From assembly GCA_964653285.1 (NCBI GenBank), contig CAZZEX010000013.1, forward strand, positions 8,386 through 72,385: a stretch of DNA of 64,000 nucleotides. Direction: 5' to 3'. This stretch comes from CAZZEX01 sp964653285. GTDB lineage: Bacteria > Chloroflexota > Anaerolineae > B4-G1. Shown one piece after another: positions 33,436 to 41,669 of this stretch. The position numbers and the translations under genes were made by a program. Numbering within the stretch: the first letter of the stretch is position 1; each line of letters starts with the position of its first letter. The notes beneath the pieces were generated by a model that was given only the letters and a program-made list of their open reading frames with translations, had not been told where the DNA came from and made no database searches.

Positions 33436-35556
33436 ATGAGTACACACGCAGTTGACGCCAGAGGCAACGGAGGAGAGCCCCCATCGCGCTGGGTCGGCCA
33501 TCGCTGGTGGGCTTGGCTGCGCTTGGTCTTGCTGGGAATGGTGCTGGCAGCAGTCACAGGCGTTGTGATGGCCCGCCCACTGCTGCCTACTGGCCGGGTG
33601 GTGCTGGAGGATGGGGATGTCGCTCCCCAGGACGTCCGCGCCCCTCGTCGCGTAACTTACGAGAGTGCCATCTTGCGCGCGGAGGAACAGAACCGGGCTG
33701 CATCCAGAGTCGAGCCGGTCTACACTCTTCCCGATCCCGCACTGGCCCGTCAACAACTCGACCGTATTCGCCAGGTGATCGACTACCTGGGATCGGTACG
33801 CGCCGATACGCTGGCCTCCTCTGCCCAACAGCGGGGCTGGATTCTGGCCGTGCCCGAACTGACCGATCTCTCATCTGAGATGCTCGACAGTCTCATTGCC
33901 CTGTCTGACGAGAGTTGGAACCGGGTGCAGTTGGAGACTCTGGCCGTGACTGGTCAGGCAATGCGTCGTGAGATTCGCGAGGGATACCTGGGGGAAGCCC
34001 TCGAGGGAGTACCTGCCCTGGTCAGTCTCGACCTTTCGGACGAGGAAACCGCCGTCACCATCACACTGGCGCGGCACTTTTTGGTCCCTAACTCTTTCTT
34101 CGCCCCCACAGCCACGGCCCAGGCTCAGGCCCGCGCCCGCGAGGAGGTGCCGCCTGTGCTGCGCACCTTCGAAGCCGACCAGATTATCGTGCGGGAGGGC
34201 GCACGTGTCGAGGCGCTTGACATAGAGACGCTGGATCAACTCGGACTGCGGCAACCCCAGGTAAAGTGGGCCGATTTGGCCGGAGCCGGCTTGCTGGCCG
34301 TATTGGCGACTATGCTGTTATGCCTTTACCTGGCGCGTTTTCAGCCCGGTGTGCTGTGGAACTGGCAGCAATTTCTCCTGCTGGTGTTGCTGACATCTTT
34401 CTCAGTATTGGTGGCCGGATTGATGGTGCCGGGGGGCGCAGTGCTACGCTATCTTGCTCCGGCACCGACGTTGGCCATGCTGGCTTCGGCCGCGCTGGGG
34501 CCGCACGTGGGTGTGGCAACTGCCGTCTTCCTCGGCGGTGTCGTTGGTGTCATCGCCGATAACTCCCTGGAGATGGCCGTCTACGCCACTTTTGGTGGGT
34601 TGGTCGCCGCGCTCACCCTAGGGCGAGTTGAACGTATCGGCTCGCTCTTTCGCGCTGGCGTATTTGTTGCCCTGGCGCACGTGGTCGTCGTCGTCATCTT
34701 CCGTTTGCCGCAAAATATCGCCCAGCCGGGCGATTTGCTGGTCGCGGCACTGAGTGGCACAGTCAACGGGGGCATCTCGGCCAGTTTGGCGCTGGGCGGG
34801 CTGTTCCTCATTGGCCCGCTGTTCGACATCACCACTACGATGCGGCTCGTCGAGTTGAGCCGTCCCGACCACCCGCTCCTGCAGCGGCTGCTGCGCGAAG
34901 CACCCGGCACATATCATCACAGCCTGATGGTCGCGAACCTGGCCGAGCAGGCAGCCGAGCGCATCAGCGCCGACGCCATGCTCACCCGCGTAGGAGCGTA
35001 CTACCACGACGTGGGCAAGATCGCCCGTCCGTACTTCTTTACCGAGAACCAGGTCGAAGGTGTGAATCCTCACGGTCGGCTCGACCCGCGTACCAGCGCC
35101 GAGGTCATCATCAGTCACGTCAAGGATGGGCTGGAACTGGCGCGGCGTTACCGGCTGCCTCGTCGCATACGTGCCTTCATTCCCGAGCACCACGGCACTA
35201 ATCGAGCCAGTTTTCTCTACAGTAAGGCTGTACAACTGGCGGGCGATGACGTGCTCGTTGACGAGAACGACTTCCGCTACCCAGGCCCCAAGCCCCAGAG
35301 CAAGGAGACCGCCTTGGTCATGCTGGCCGACAGTTGTGAGGCAACCGTGCGCTCTGTGCGTCCCACCAGTGCCGAAGATGTGGCAGAGATCGTCAGCCGC
35401 ATCATAGACCAGCGCGTGGCCGATGGCCAACTGAGCGAGTGTGACCTGACCTTGCGTGATCTCGAGATTATACGCGAGACCTTCGTCTCTGCCCTGAAGG
35501 GAGTCTTTCATCCGCGCATCAAATACCCACAGTCGGAAAAAGTGGCCGACACGTGA
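33436..35556 (+). CDS. 7TM-HD family phosphohydrolase (PgpH-like cyclic-di-AMP phosphodiesterase)
   Basis: The ATG at 33436 gives 706 residues; the earlier ATG at 33406 sits in a terminator loop. After one membrane helix (about 30-50) comes an extracytoplasmic 7TMR-HDED domain (about 60-270), then seven membrane helices (about 275-460) and a cytoplasmic HD domain (about 475-640: HHSLMVANLAEQAAERI, VGAYYHDVGKI, FIPEHHG). Listeria PgpH, with this architecture, hydrolyses cyclic di-AMP. No cyclase lies in the window. The gene heads a tight run pgpH-like/ybeY/dgkA that is widely conserved in bacteria, overlapping ybeY by four bases. Confidence 0.92.
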   Translation: MSTHAVDARGNGGEPPSRWVGHRWWAWLRLVLLGMVLAAVTGVVMARPLLPTGRVVLEDGDVAPQDVRAPRRVTYESAILRAEEQNRAASRVEPVYTLPDPALARQQLDRIRQVIDYLGSVRADTLASSAQQRGWILAVPELTDLSSEMLDSLIALSDESWNRVQLETLAVTGQAMRREIREGYLGEALEGVPALVSLDLSDEETAVTITLARHFLVPNSFFAPTATAQAQARAREEVPPVLRTFEADQIIVREGARVEALDIETLDQLGLRQPQVKWADLAGAGLLAVLATMLLCLYLARFQPGVLWNWQQFLLLVLLTSFSVLVAGLMVPGGAVLRYLAPAPTLAMLASAALGPHVGVATAVFLGGVVGVIADNSLEMAVYATFGGLVAALTLGRVERIGSLFRAGVFVALAHVVVVVIFRLPQNIAQPGDLLVAALSGTVNGGISASLALGGLFLIGPLFDITTTMRLVELSRPDHPLLQRLLREAPGTYHHSLMVANLAEQAAERISADAMLTRVGAYYHDVGKIARPYFFTENQVEGVNPHGRLDPRTSAEVIISHVKDGLELARRYRLPRRIRAFIPEHHGTNRASFLYSKAVQLAGDDVLVDENDFRYPGPKPQSKETALVMLADSCEATVRSVRPTSAEDVAEIVSRIIDQRVADGQLSECDLTLRDLEIIRETFVSALKGVFHPRIKYPQSEKVADT

Positions 35557-36053
35557 AAGCGAGAGCCGAACCAAAGATGTCTCTCCATACCATAGAGGTA
35601 CAGATTGACGAACAGTTCCAGGCGCAGGTTCAACCCGAGCCGCTGCATCAGGCCGTCCTGGCGACTCTGATTCATCAGCGAGTGGAGGACCCGTGCGAAC
35701 TGGCTGTGGTGGTGACCAACGACGAGGTGTTGCGCGAACTCAACCACCGTTACCGGGGCGTAGATGCGCCGACCGACGTGCTGGCCTTCCCCGATGAGAC
35801 CCGTGGGCCGTTCGTCGGCGTACCAGGCCTGCCACGCTACCTGGGCGATGTCATCATCTCATTTCGCCACGCCGAGGCTCAGGCCGCCGAGGTCGGCCAC
35901 GACGTCCAGGTCGAAATGCAACTGCTGGTCGTACACGGGGTATTGCACCTCCTGGGATACGATGACGTGACAGAGGAGCGGCGGGCGCAGATGTGGGCCG
36001 CGCAGGCCGAGATTCTCCAGGCCCTGGAAGTCGAAGCGCACCCTCCAGCGTGA
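35553..36053 (+). CDS. ybeY: Endoribonuclease YbeY (rRNA maturation factor)
   Basis: YbeY is a zinc-dependent RNase needed for 16S rRNA 3' processing and ribosome quality control. The 166-residue frame begins with a GTG that overlaps the preceding stop by four bases; an ATG at 35577 is the alternative. Family motifs TNDEVLRELNHRYRGVDAPTDVLAFP and GDVIIS are present. The zinc site normally reads HGxLHLxGYDH; here it reads HGVLHLLGYDD, so the third ligand is Asp in place of His. Asp can bind zinc, but the change is uncommon. Confidence 0.93.
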   Translation: MKARAEPKMSLHTIEVQIDEQFQAQVQPEPLHQAVLATLIHQRVEDPCELAVVVTNDEVLRELNHRYRGVDAPTDVLAFPDETRGPFVGVPGLPRYLGDVIISFRHAEAQAAEVGHDVQVEMQLLVVHGVLHLLGYDDVTEERRAQMWAAQAEILQALEVEAHPPA

Positions 36054-36059
36054 TGTGCC

Positions 36060-36431
36060 ATGCGCAGCCGAAATATCCTCGAGGGTTTCCGCTTTGCTTT
36101 TTCTGGCCTGGGGTACGCCCTGCGTACTCAGCGCAACACGCGCATTCATCTGAGCATCGCTGCTGCCGTAGTTGCGCTGGGGATGTGGCTAGGTCTATCG
36201 CTCACCCAGTGGGCGGTGCTGACGCTGACCATCGGCTTTGTGTTGGTGGGCGAGATGCTGAACACCGTAGCGGAGACGCTGGTGGACCTGGTCAGTCCCG
36301 GCTACCACCCGCTGGCGAAGGTGGTCAAGGACGTGACGGCAGGGGCGGTGCTCATCACCGCCATCATCTCCGTGATCGTGGGTCTGCTGGTGCTCGGCCC
36401 ACCGCTGTGGGCGCGGGTGTTTGGGGACTGA
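36060..36431 (+). CDS. dgkA: Diacylglycerol/undecaprenol kinase family protein
   Basis: The 123-residue membrane protein has the DgkA layout: an N-terminal amphipathic stretch (FRFAFSGLGYALRTQRNTRIHL), three membrane helices (about 30-50, 53-70 and 95-115), the active-site helix GEMLNTVAETLVDL and the H.LAKVVKDVTAGAVL motif. In Gram-positive-type bacteria this family phosphorylates undecaprenol to recycle the lipid carrier for wall synthesis; the precise lipid is not shown by the sequence. It starts seven bases after ybeY. Confidence 0.92.
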   Translation: MRSRNILEGFRFAFSGLGYALRTQRNTRIHLSIAAAVVALGMWLGLSLTQWAVLTLTIGFVLVGEMLNTVAETLVDLVSPGYHPLAKVVKDVTAGAVLITAIISVIVGLLVLGPPLWARVFGD

Positions 36432-36450
36432 GGGCGCTCGTCAATGCAAT

Positions 36451-36480
36451 TTGCCATTTTGAGGTAGCACGTGGTACAAT
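36451..36480 (+). promoter_or_regulatory. Possible promoter of the 36.5-kb hypothetical gene
   Basis: TTGCCA (36451-36456) and TACAAT (36475-36480) with an 18-base spacer, 38 bases before the ATG at 36519. Confidence 0.5.
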
Positions 36481-36518
36481 TCACCAGCCACTGTCCATCA
36501 CTCCGCAGGAGGCTGCTT

Positions 36519-36845
36519 ATGGCAACACACCCGGAAACCGAACCCGAGTACATCGAATTAACCATCCAACCCATCCCACCCGATACAGTCTCCTCGGTCA
36601 AGGCTGAACTCCTGCCCACCATCGAGGCCGCGCTGCGCGAGGCCGGGCAGGAGCAGTTGCTGGCCGAGGGGCAGATACAGATCGAGGTGGAACAGACCTT
36701 CCCCACCGACGAGGTTATCGTTGTTGGATTCACGCTGCTGTCTGGGATCGCACTGGAGACGTACAAGGAGATCGTATTGCCCGCGCTGAAGAAACGCTTC
36801 CGGGCCTGGCAAAAGCGGCGCCGGAAGGGCAAGCGCAAGAAGTAG
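36519..36845 (+). CDS. Small conserved-looking hypothetical protein
   Basis: The ATG at 36519 has GGAGG nine bases upstream and gives 108 residues. The sequence is acidic at first (EPEYIELTIQPIPPDTVSSVKAELLPTIEAALREAG), with predicted alternating strand and helix, an amphipathic helix (ALETYKEIVLPALKKRF) and a very basic tail (KRRRKGKRKK) suggesting nucleic-acid or membrane contact. It has no signal peptide. I do not recognise a family. It follows dgkA and precedes the HExxxH protein, possibly under its own promoter. Confidence 0.7.
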   Translation: MATHPETEPEYIELTIQPIPPDTVSSVKAELLPTIEAALREAGQEQLLAEGQIQIEVEQTFPTDEVIVVGFTLLSGIALETYKEIVLPALKKRFRAWQKRRRKGKRKK

Positions 36846-36861
36846 AACAGGACTCCCTGAG

Positions 36862-37914
36862 ATGGGCCTCCCCGACGGCGTCGCTATCAAACTGGATGCC
36901 TACACGCTGTTCTGCCGCCAATTGCTGATACATCTGCAGGCGCTCAACGATGCCACGCGCACCGACCTGCGCCTGACGACCGACGATTGTCTCAGCCGCT
37001 TCGACCAATCGCTGCACCAGTTTTTCAACGAAGCGGCCCCGCATGATCTGGAGCAGGCGGTCAACGAACTGGGTGCTGTGCTGAGAGGTCGCGTGGCCCT
37101 CTTCCGGGCACAGAACTCCCAGGCGGCGGCTGTGTTCGACCGGGTTATCGAGGCGGTCACGGCAGCCGTCCCCACGTGGCACTACCAGGAAGACCTGGAA
37201 GCGCTCCACCAGCAGGGACGGCAGTTGGCCCGTCACTTCTACGCCGACACGCCCTGGTCTGTGACGCAGGCGCGCCTGGACCGGGAGGCCCGGCTGTTGT
37301 TCCGCGACGATGGTGAGCCGATTGTGCCGCAAGAGGAGAACTTCGGTTATCACCCCACGCCGGTGGCCTTTCGTGCGCATTATCAAGACGAAGAGACGGG
37401 CCAGGAGTTGAAGGACGTCATCCTGGTGCGCTTCGGGTTCGGTTACGACTTCGCTCCCTACCTGGCCTACCCCTATCTCTTCATGCACGAGTACGTGGCC
37501 CACATCTTTGCCCTCGACCACGGCAACGAGCGTTTCAACGACGGTTGGCTGCTCTACGCGGCCAATTTCTTTCTGAGCCACCGGGGCTGGAACCTGTACC
37601 TGCAACCACCGCTCACTCGCTGTCAGATCAGAGCCTTTGACGAACGTCTACACGGAAAACTGAACCCCAATCCACGGCGGGCCTACCGCTTCGCGTGTGA
37701 CTTTGACAGTTGGCTGAATGATCCAGAACGCTTCCACGCGATGACCTGCGAACTGGCCGCCTTCGAGCCGCGGGCGGGCGAGAGCGGTTTCTGGCCTAAC
37801 CAGTTCATCAACCGCCTGGAGCAGGAATTCGATACCAATCGCCCGCTGCTGCGGCGCAAGATCGAGGCCGCGCCCGACTTGCGGACGCTGTGCGCGACGC
37901 TGCCGCCGGTATAA
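36862..37914 (+). CDS. Uncharacterised protein with HExxxH motif (possible metalloenzyme)
   Basis: The 350-residue protein lacks a signal peptide. The only catalytic-looking feature is FLMHEYVAHIFALDHGNERFNDGW (about residues 210-233): a His-Glu pair followed by His three residues on, giving HExxxH rather than the classic HExxH, plus a nearby Asp-His and the GNERFNDGW stretch. A Cys and several conserved-looking aromatics follow (NLYLQPP, CDFDSWLNDPERFH). This may be an unusual zinc site, but coordination is not proven. It may be translated with the preceding small gene (gap 16 bases). No family is recognised. Confidence 0.65.
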   Translation: MGLPDGVAIKLDAYTLFCRQLLIHLQALNDATRTDLRLTTDDCLSRFDQSLHQFFNEAAPHDLEQAVNELGAVLRGRVALFRAQNSQAAAVFDRVIEAVTAAVPTWHYQEDLEALHQQGRQLARHFYADTPWSVTQARLDREARLLFRDDGEPIVPQEENFGYHPTPVAFRAHYQDEETGQELKDVILVRFGFGYDFAPYLAYPYLFMHEYVAHIFALDHGNERFNDGWLLYAANFFLSHRGWNLYLQPPLTRCQIRAFDERLHGKLNPNPRRAYRFACDFDSWLNDPERFHAMTCELAAFEPRAGESGFWPNQFINRLEQEFDTNRPLLRRKIEAAPDLRTLCATLPPV

Positions 37915-37930
37915 ATTCCCCCACCATATC

Positions 37931-37946
37931 TTGCTCACTTGAGCAA
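37931..37946. promoter_or_regulatory. Palindrome over the -35 box (candidate operator)
   Basis: TTGCTCA, two bases, TGAGCAA: a perfect 7-bp inverted repeat covering the -35 element. A repressor bound here would block RNA polymerase; the winged-helix protein encoded downstream is the obvious candidate (inference). Confidence 0.55.
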
Positions 37947-37959
37947 ATTGTGCTATACT
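37931..37959 (+). promoter_or_regulatory. Promoter of the winged-helix regulator gene
   Basis: TTGCTC (37931-37936), 17-base spacer, TATACT (37954-37959) with TGC before it giving an extended -10. It lies 48 bases before the ATG at 38007. Confidence 0.65.
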
Positions 37960-38006
37960 GTGACAGAGTGTCTGCCCACAAGTCTTCCCCAGGAGTATGT
38001 GAGAAC

Positions 38007-38900
38007 ATGCCAGTCCAAGCGGTACGCAGCGAAGTCAAGTTCAAGGTGCGGCAGAACGCTCTGCTGCTGCGCGAGTTCACCATCGCCCATCTGGTGCGCG
38101 CCACGGGGCTGAACCCGGAGAGCGTGCGCACCGAGGTGCAGCGGTTGAGGAAAGAAGGGTTCATTGTCTCCGAGCGCAGGCCGGGACGACGCGAGGCTTT
38201 CTACCGGCTGAGCGACGACCCGGAGAAGCGGCTGGCCCTCTCCCGCAGCGTCGAAGCGTTCTACCCTGAGCCACCGGAGCCGGTTCCGCCGCGCCCCACC
38301 AGCCGCCTGTACCAGGCCGCCCTGCTGTCCCTCGATCAGGCGGAGAGAGAAAAGGGCAAGCGACGCGAGGCACTGCTGGCGCAGGCTGCACACCAACTTG
38401 AGGGGGCCTGGCAGGCCGAGGGAGCCAGCCGGGCGCCGGAACTGGTGCAGGCCCACATCCTGCGCGAGCGCGGGCGGCTGGCCTACCTGCAGGGGCAACG
38501 GGAACCGGCCCGAGAACTACTCACCCAGGCCAGGGAGGCGTTTGCCGCAGCCGGCCTGGAGAGCGAGGTGCGGCTGATTGACAGTGATCTGGTGTACCTA
38601 GAGGCCCGACACCGGATTGACGCCAGTGGGGCTGTTGGTGCCGCTGCGGAGGCCCGTTGCGTGCTGGAGGCGCTGGAGGAAGCAGAATGTCCTCCCACCG
38701 GGCCTCTGGTGCGCCTGCTGGCCGGCCTGACCCGCGCCCTGTCCCGCACGATTGAAGACCGCGTCGCCGCAGCGGTGTACGAAAGCGTGGCCGTCATCGG
38801 CGAGCGGATTATCGGCGAAGTGCGCGAGGAACTGCGCTTTGAACGCAAGCGGATGCCTGTGCCGCTGATCATTCGGGAACGCCCGAGCGAGAGAGAATGA
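38007..38900 (+). CDS. Winged-helix DNA-binding protein with helical C-terminal part
   Basis: The ATG at 38007, behind AGGAG and the promoter, gives 297 residues; the reading frame is open further upstream but crosses the promoter. Residues about 10-60 form a winged helix (LLLREFTIAHLVRATGLNPESVRTEVQRLRKEGFIVSERRPGRREAFYRLSDDP). The rest is Ala/Glu/Arg-rich and helical, with TPR-like pairs (HQLEGAWQAEGASRAPELVQAHILRERGRLAYLQGQREPARELLTQAREAFAAAG). It may regulate itself through the palindrome at its promoter and possibly the TPR gene downstream. Confidence 0.75.
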   Translation: MPVQAVRSEVKFKVRQNALLLREFTIAHLVRATGLNPESVRTEVQRLRKEGFIVSERRPGRREAFYRLSDDPEKRLALSRSVEAFYPEPPEPVPPRPTSRLYQAALLSLDQAEREKGKRREALLAQAAHQLEGAWQAEGASRAPELVQAHILRERGRLAYLQGQREPARELLTQAREAFAAAGLESEVRLIDSDLVYLEARHRIDASGAVGAAAEARCVLEALEEAECPPTGPLVRLLAGLTRALSRTIEDRVAAAVYESVAVIGERIIGEVREELRFERKRMPVPLIIRERPSERE

Positions 38901-38906
38901 TCGGGT

Positions 38907-39017
38907 ATGCCACCGGATTTCCCAGCTGAGACAATCCGACCGCGCCCCAGGCCCGACATGGAGACCTTCTTCGGCCTCCCCAGGCGGCGGCCACGACGAC
39001 GGGAGACGAATGACTGA
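38907..39017 (+). CDS. Possible 36-residue Pro/Arg-rich small protein
   Basis: An ATG at 38907, seven bases after the previous stop, opens a 36-codon frame rich in Pro and Arg (ends FFGLPRRRPRRRETND). Its stop overlaps the start of the TPR gene by eight bases, an arrangement seen in translational coupling. GAGAGAGAATGA upstream could serve as a weak ribosome site. Nothing else supports it, so it may simply be spacer. Confidence 0.3.
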   Translation: MPPDFPAETIRPRPRPDMETFFGLPRRRPRRRETND

Positions 39018-41043
39018 ACCTGCGACCAAGACTACAAACCGCACAGAAGTGAACCGCCAGGTGCAGGAGGCCTACGTCAATCTGGGGCTGGCCTTGCGCC
39101 AGGCGGGTGAGTACGAGGAGGCTGCTGCCAACCTACGAAAGGCTATCGAACGCGATCCCGAAGAGGCCACCTCCTACCTGGCGCTGGGGCTGGTACTGAA
39201 CGACGCTGGGCAGTACGCCGAGGCGGAGGAGGCCCTGCGCCAGGCATTGGAACACGCAACGGAGGAGGATACTGAGACCCGCGCGGCCGCCTATGCCGCG
39301 CTGGGCACCTCCCTGCAAGCGCTTGATCGTCACGCCGAAGCCGCCGATGCCTTCCGTGAGGCGATTCGCCTGGGTCAGGAGACCTCCGAACTGTACACCC
39401 GGCTGGGCGAAAGCCTGCATCTCTCGGACCAAAGTGAGGAAGCCCTGGCTACCCAGGAGCGGGCGCTGGCGTTGGATCCCGAGAACGCCCGAGCGTACAC
39501 CAGCAAAGGCCGGGTGTTGGGCTGGTTGGAGCGTTACGATGAGGCCCTGGCTGCTTTCGACGAAGCCCTCCGCCTGGCGCCCGATGATGCCCTCATCCTG
39601 GGGCGTAAGGGGCTGGTGCTGAGCCGGATGAGCCGTCACGATGAGGCGCTGGCCCTGCTTGACCAGGCCACCGAACTGGCCCCCGATGATAGGCGGACCT
39701 GGGCCTGGAAAGGTGGGGCTTTGGCTCAGGCCGAACGCTACGATGAGGCCATCGCCGCCCTCGATCGCGCCACCGAACTGAAGCCGGACGACGAGTGGGC
39801 CTGGGCGCAGAAGGGCGCGGCCCTGCGCCTGGCCGAGCGCTACGATGAGGCCATCGCCGCCCTCGACCGCGCCACCGAACTGAAGCCGGACGACGAATGG
39901 GACTGGGCGCAGAAGGGCGCGGCCCTGCGCCTGGCCGAGCGCTACGATGAGGCCATCGCCGCCCTCGACCGCGCCACCGAACTGAAGCCGGACTACGAGT
40001 GGGCCTGGGCCTGGAAGGGCGCGGCCTTGCGCCTGGCTGAGCGCTACGATGAGGCCATCGCCGCCCTCGACCGCGCCACCGAACTGAAGCCAGACGACGA
40101 ATGGGACTGGGCGCAGAAGGGCGAGGCCCTGCGCCTGGCCGGGCGGTACGAAGAGGCCATCGCCGCCCTCGACCGCGCCACCGAACTGAAGCCGGACGAC
40201 GCGTGGAACTGGGCTCAGAAAGGTATGGCTCTGGCTCAGGCCGAACGCTACGAAGAGGCCATCGCCGCCCTCGATCGCGCCACCGAACTGAAGCCGGACT
40301 ACGAGTGGGCCTGGGCGCAGAAGGGCGCGGCCCTGCGTCTGGCTGAGCGCTACGATGAGGCCATCGCTGCCCTCGATCGCGCCACCGAACTGAAGCCGGA
40401 CTACGAGTGGGCCTGGGCGCAGAAGGGCGCGGCCCTGCGTCTGGCTGAGCGCTACGATGAGGCCATCGCTGCCCTCGATCGCGCCACCGAACTGAAGCCG
40501 GACTACGAGTGGGCCTGGGCGCAGAAGGGCGCGGCCCTGCGTCTGGCTGAGCGCTACGATGAGGCCATCGCTGCCCTCGATCGCGCCACCGAACTGAAGC
40601 CGGACTACGAGTGGGCCTGGGCGCAGAAGGGCGCGGCTCTGGCTCAGACTGGGCGCTACGATGAGGCCATCGCCGCCCTCGACCGCGCCACCGAACTCGA
40701 CCCTGATGGTAGTTGGAACTTCTACCAGCGCGGTCTGTGTCACATGGCCCTGGGCCAGCCGGAACAGGTCACCTCAGACCTCGCCGCTGCTATAGAGCGC
40801 GCCCGCACCGCGCTGAGCCAGGAGCCGGACCACGCCGGGGAGCAGTTCAACCTGGCCCTCTACCTCCTGGTCACCGGCCAGACCGAGCCTGGTTTGCAAG
40901 CCTACCACGCGGCTCTGGACTTGAACCCGAGCGAATTCACGTTGCGCGATGCCCTACAAGACCTGGAAGACCTGAAGGCACAGATAGGCCCACTGCGGGG
41001 GTTGGAGGAGGCGGAGAGTCTCCTGACCGCACAGGCCGGTTGA
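39010..41043 (+). CDS. Large TPR protein with recently expanded repeats
   Basis: The 677-residue protein consists almost wholly of tetratricopeptide repeats (34 residues each) and should form a right-handed superhelix for protein binding. Diverged repeats at the start (about 20-235) are followed by ten near-identical units, AERYDEAIAALDRATELKPDxEWAWAQKGAALRL (about 239-578), and a different C-terminal region. There is no signal peptide. At the DNA level three of the units (from 40339) are practically identical, showing very recent duplication. It follows the winged-helix gene closely. Copy number probably varies between strains. Confidence 0.93.
   Translation: MTEPATKTTNRTEVNRQVQEAYVNLGLALRQAGEYEEAAANLRKAIERDPEEATSYLALGLVLNDAGQYAEAEEALRQALEHATEEDTETRAAAYAALGTSLQALDRHAEAADAFREAIRLGQETSELYTRLGESLHLSDQSEEALATQERALALDPENARAYTSKGRVLGWLERYDEALAAFDEALRLAPDDALILGRKGLVLSRMSRHDEALALLDQATELAPDDRRTWAWKGGALAQAERYDEAIAALDRATELKPDDEWAWAQKGAALRLAERYDEAIAALDRATELKPDDEWDWAQKGAALRLAERYDEAIAALDRATELKPDYEWAWAWKGAALRLAERYDEAIAALDRATELKPDDEWDWAQKGEALRLAGRYEEAIAALDRATELKPDDAWNWAQKGMALAQAERYEEAIAALDRATELKPDYEWAWAQKGAALRLAERYDEAIAALDRATELKPDYEWAWAQKGAALRLAERYDEAIAALDRATELKPDYEWAWAQKGAALRLAERYDEAIAALDRATELKPDYEWAWAQKGAALAQTGRYDEAIAALDRATELDPDGSWNFYQRGLCHMALGQPEQVTSDLAAAIERARTALSQEPDHAGEQFNLALYLLVTGQTEPGLQAYHAALDLNPSEFTLRDALQDLEDLKAQIGPLRGLEEAESLLTAQAG
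39724..40743 (+). repeat. Ten tandem 102-bp repeats within the TPR gene
   Basis: Ten units of 102 bp encode ten TPR motifs. The units at 40339-40440 and 40441-40542 are identical, and 40543-40644 differs only at its end. The long minus-strand frame here is a product of this periodicity. Confidence 0.95.
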
Positions 41044-41071
41044 AACGGTGGCGAGCGTACCTATGCCTTCC

Positions 41072-41092
41072 CGCGCCGGCGCAGCCGGCGCG
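41072..41092. terminator. GC-rich hairpin after the TPR gene
   Basis: CGCGCCGGC, loop GCA, GCCGGCGCG: a perfect 9-bp stem 28 bases after the stop. Few T residues follow, so it may act as a weak or factor-dependent terminator. Confidence 0.5.
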
Positions 41093-41155
41093 TTGCCTTT
41101 GGCCCACAGCCGATAACGCGAGTAGATCACCGCACTTTGGAGAGGACGACGTCGG

Positions 41156-41629
41156 ATGAACGTGCATCAACCTGTCTACCTGACCGCCGAAGGCGTGGAG
41201 AATCTACGCCACGAACTGGATCACCTGGTCAACGTGAAGCGACCTGCGCTGGCCGAGCGGCTGCACAGGGCGATTCAGCAAGGGGACCTCTCGGAGAACG
41301 CCGACTACATAGCCGCCAAGGAGGAGCAGGGTTTCCTGGAGGGGCGCATCCAGCAGATCGAGACAATACTGCGCAACGCGGTGATCATCGAGGAGAACGG
41401 CCCCACGGACGAGGTTGCCCTGGGCAATCGTGTCACCGTCGTCGAGGAAGGTGCAGAGGAGGCAGAGACTTTCCGCATCGTCGGTCCGGCCGAGGCGGAT
41501 CCAACCAACGGCAAGGTGTCCAACGAGTCGCCGCTGGGCCAGGCGTTGCTGGGACATCGGATAGGAGACACCGTCACCGTGGAGGCCCCAGAGGGGGAGA
41601 TTGTCTTTCGGATCACCTCAATCCAGTGA
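41156..41629 (+). CDS. greA: Transcription elongation factor GreA
   Basis: GreA enters the secondary channel of RNA polymerase and stimulates cleavage of backtracked RNA. The 157-residue protein has the N-terminal coiled coil (VYLTAEGVENLRHELDHLVNVKRPALAERL) with the acidic tip GDLSENADY, and the C-terminal FKBP-like domain (LGNRVTVVEE ... FRIVGPAEADPTNGKVSNESPLGQALLGHRIGDTVTVEAP). The length is as usual. GGAGAGGA lies upstream of the ATG. Confidence 0.96.
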   Translation: MNVHQPVYLTAEGVENLRHELDHLVNVKRPALAERLHRAIQQGDLSENADYIAAKEEQGFLEGRIQQIETILRNAVIIEENGPTDEVALGNRVTVVEEGAEEAETFRIVGPAEADPTNGKVSNESPLGQALLGHRIGDTVTVEAPEGEIVFRITSIQ

Positions 41630-41669
41630 ACCCGCAAAAGGTGCGACGCACCTGGTGAGTGGTGACAGC

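Noticed and set aside
39133..40743. 536-codon minus-strand open frame
   Set aside because: It is the complement of the tandem TPR repeats; its repetitive translation mirrors the 102-bp period and has no start signals.
39724..40743. Possible CRISPR-like array
   Set aside because: The repeats are contiguous 102-bp coding units without spacers; they encode TPR motifs.
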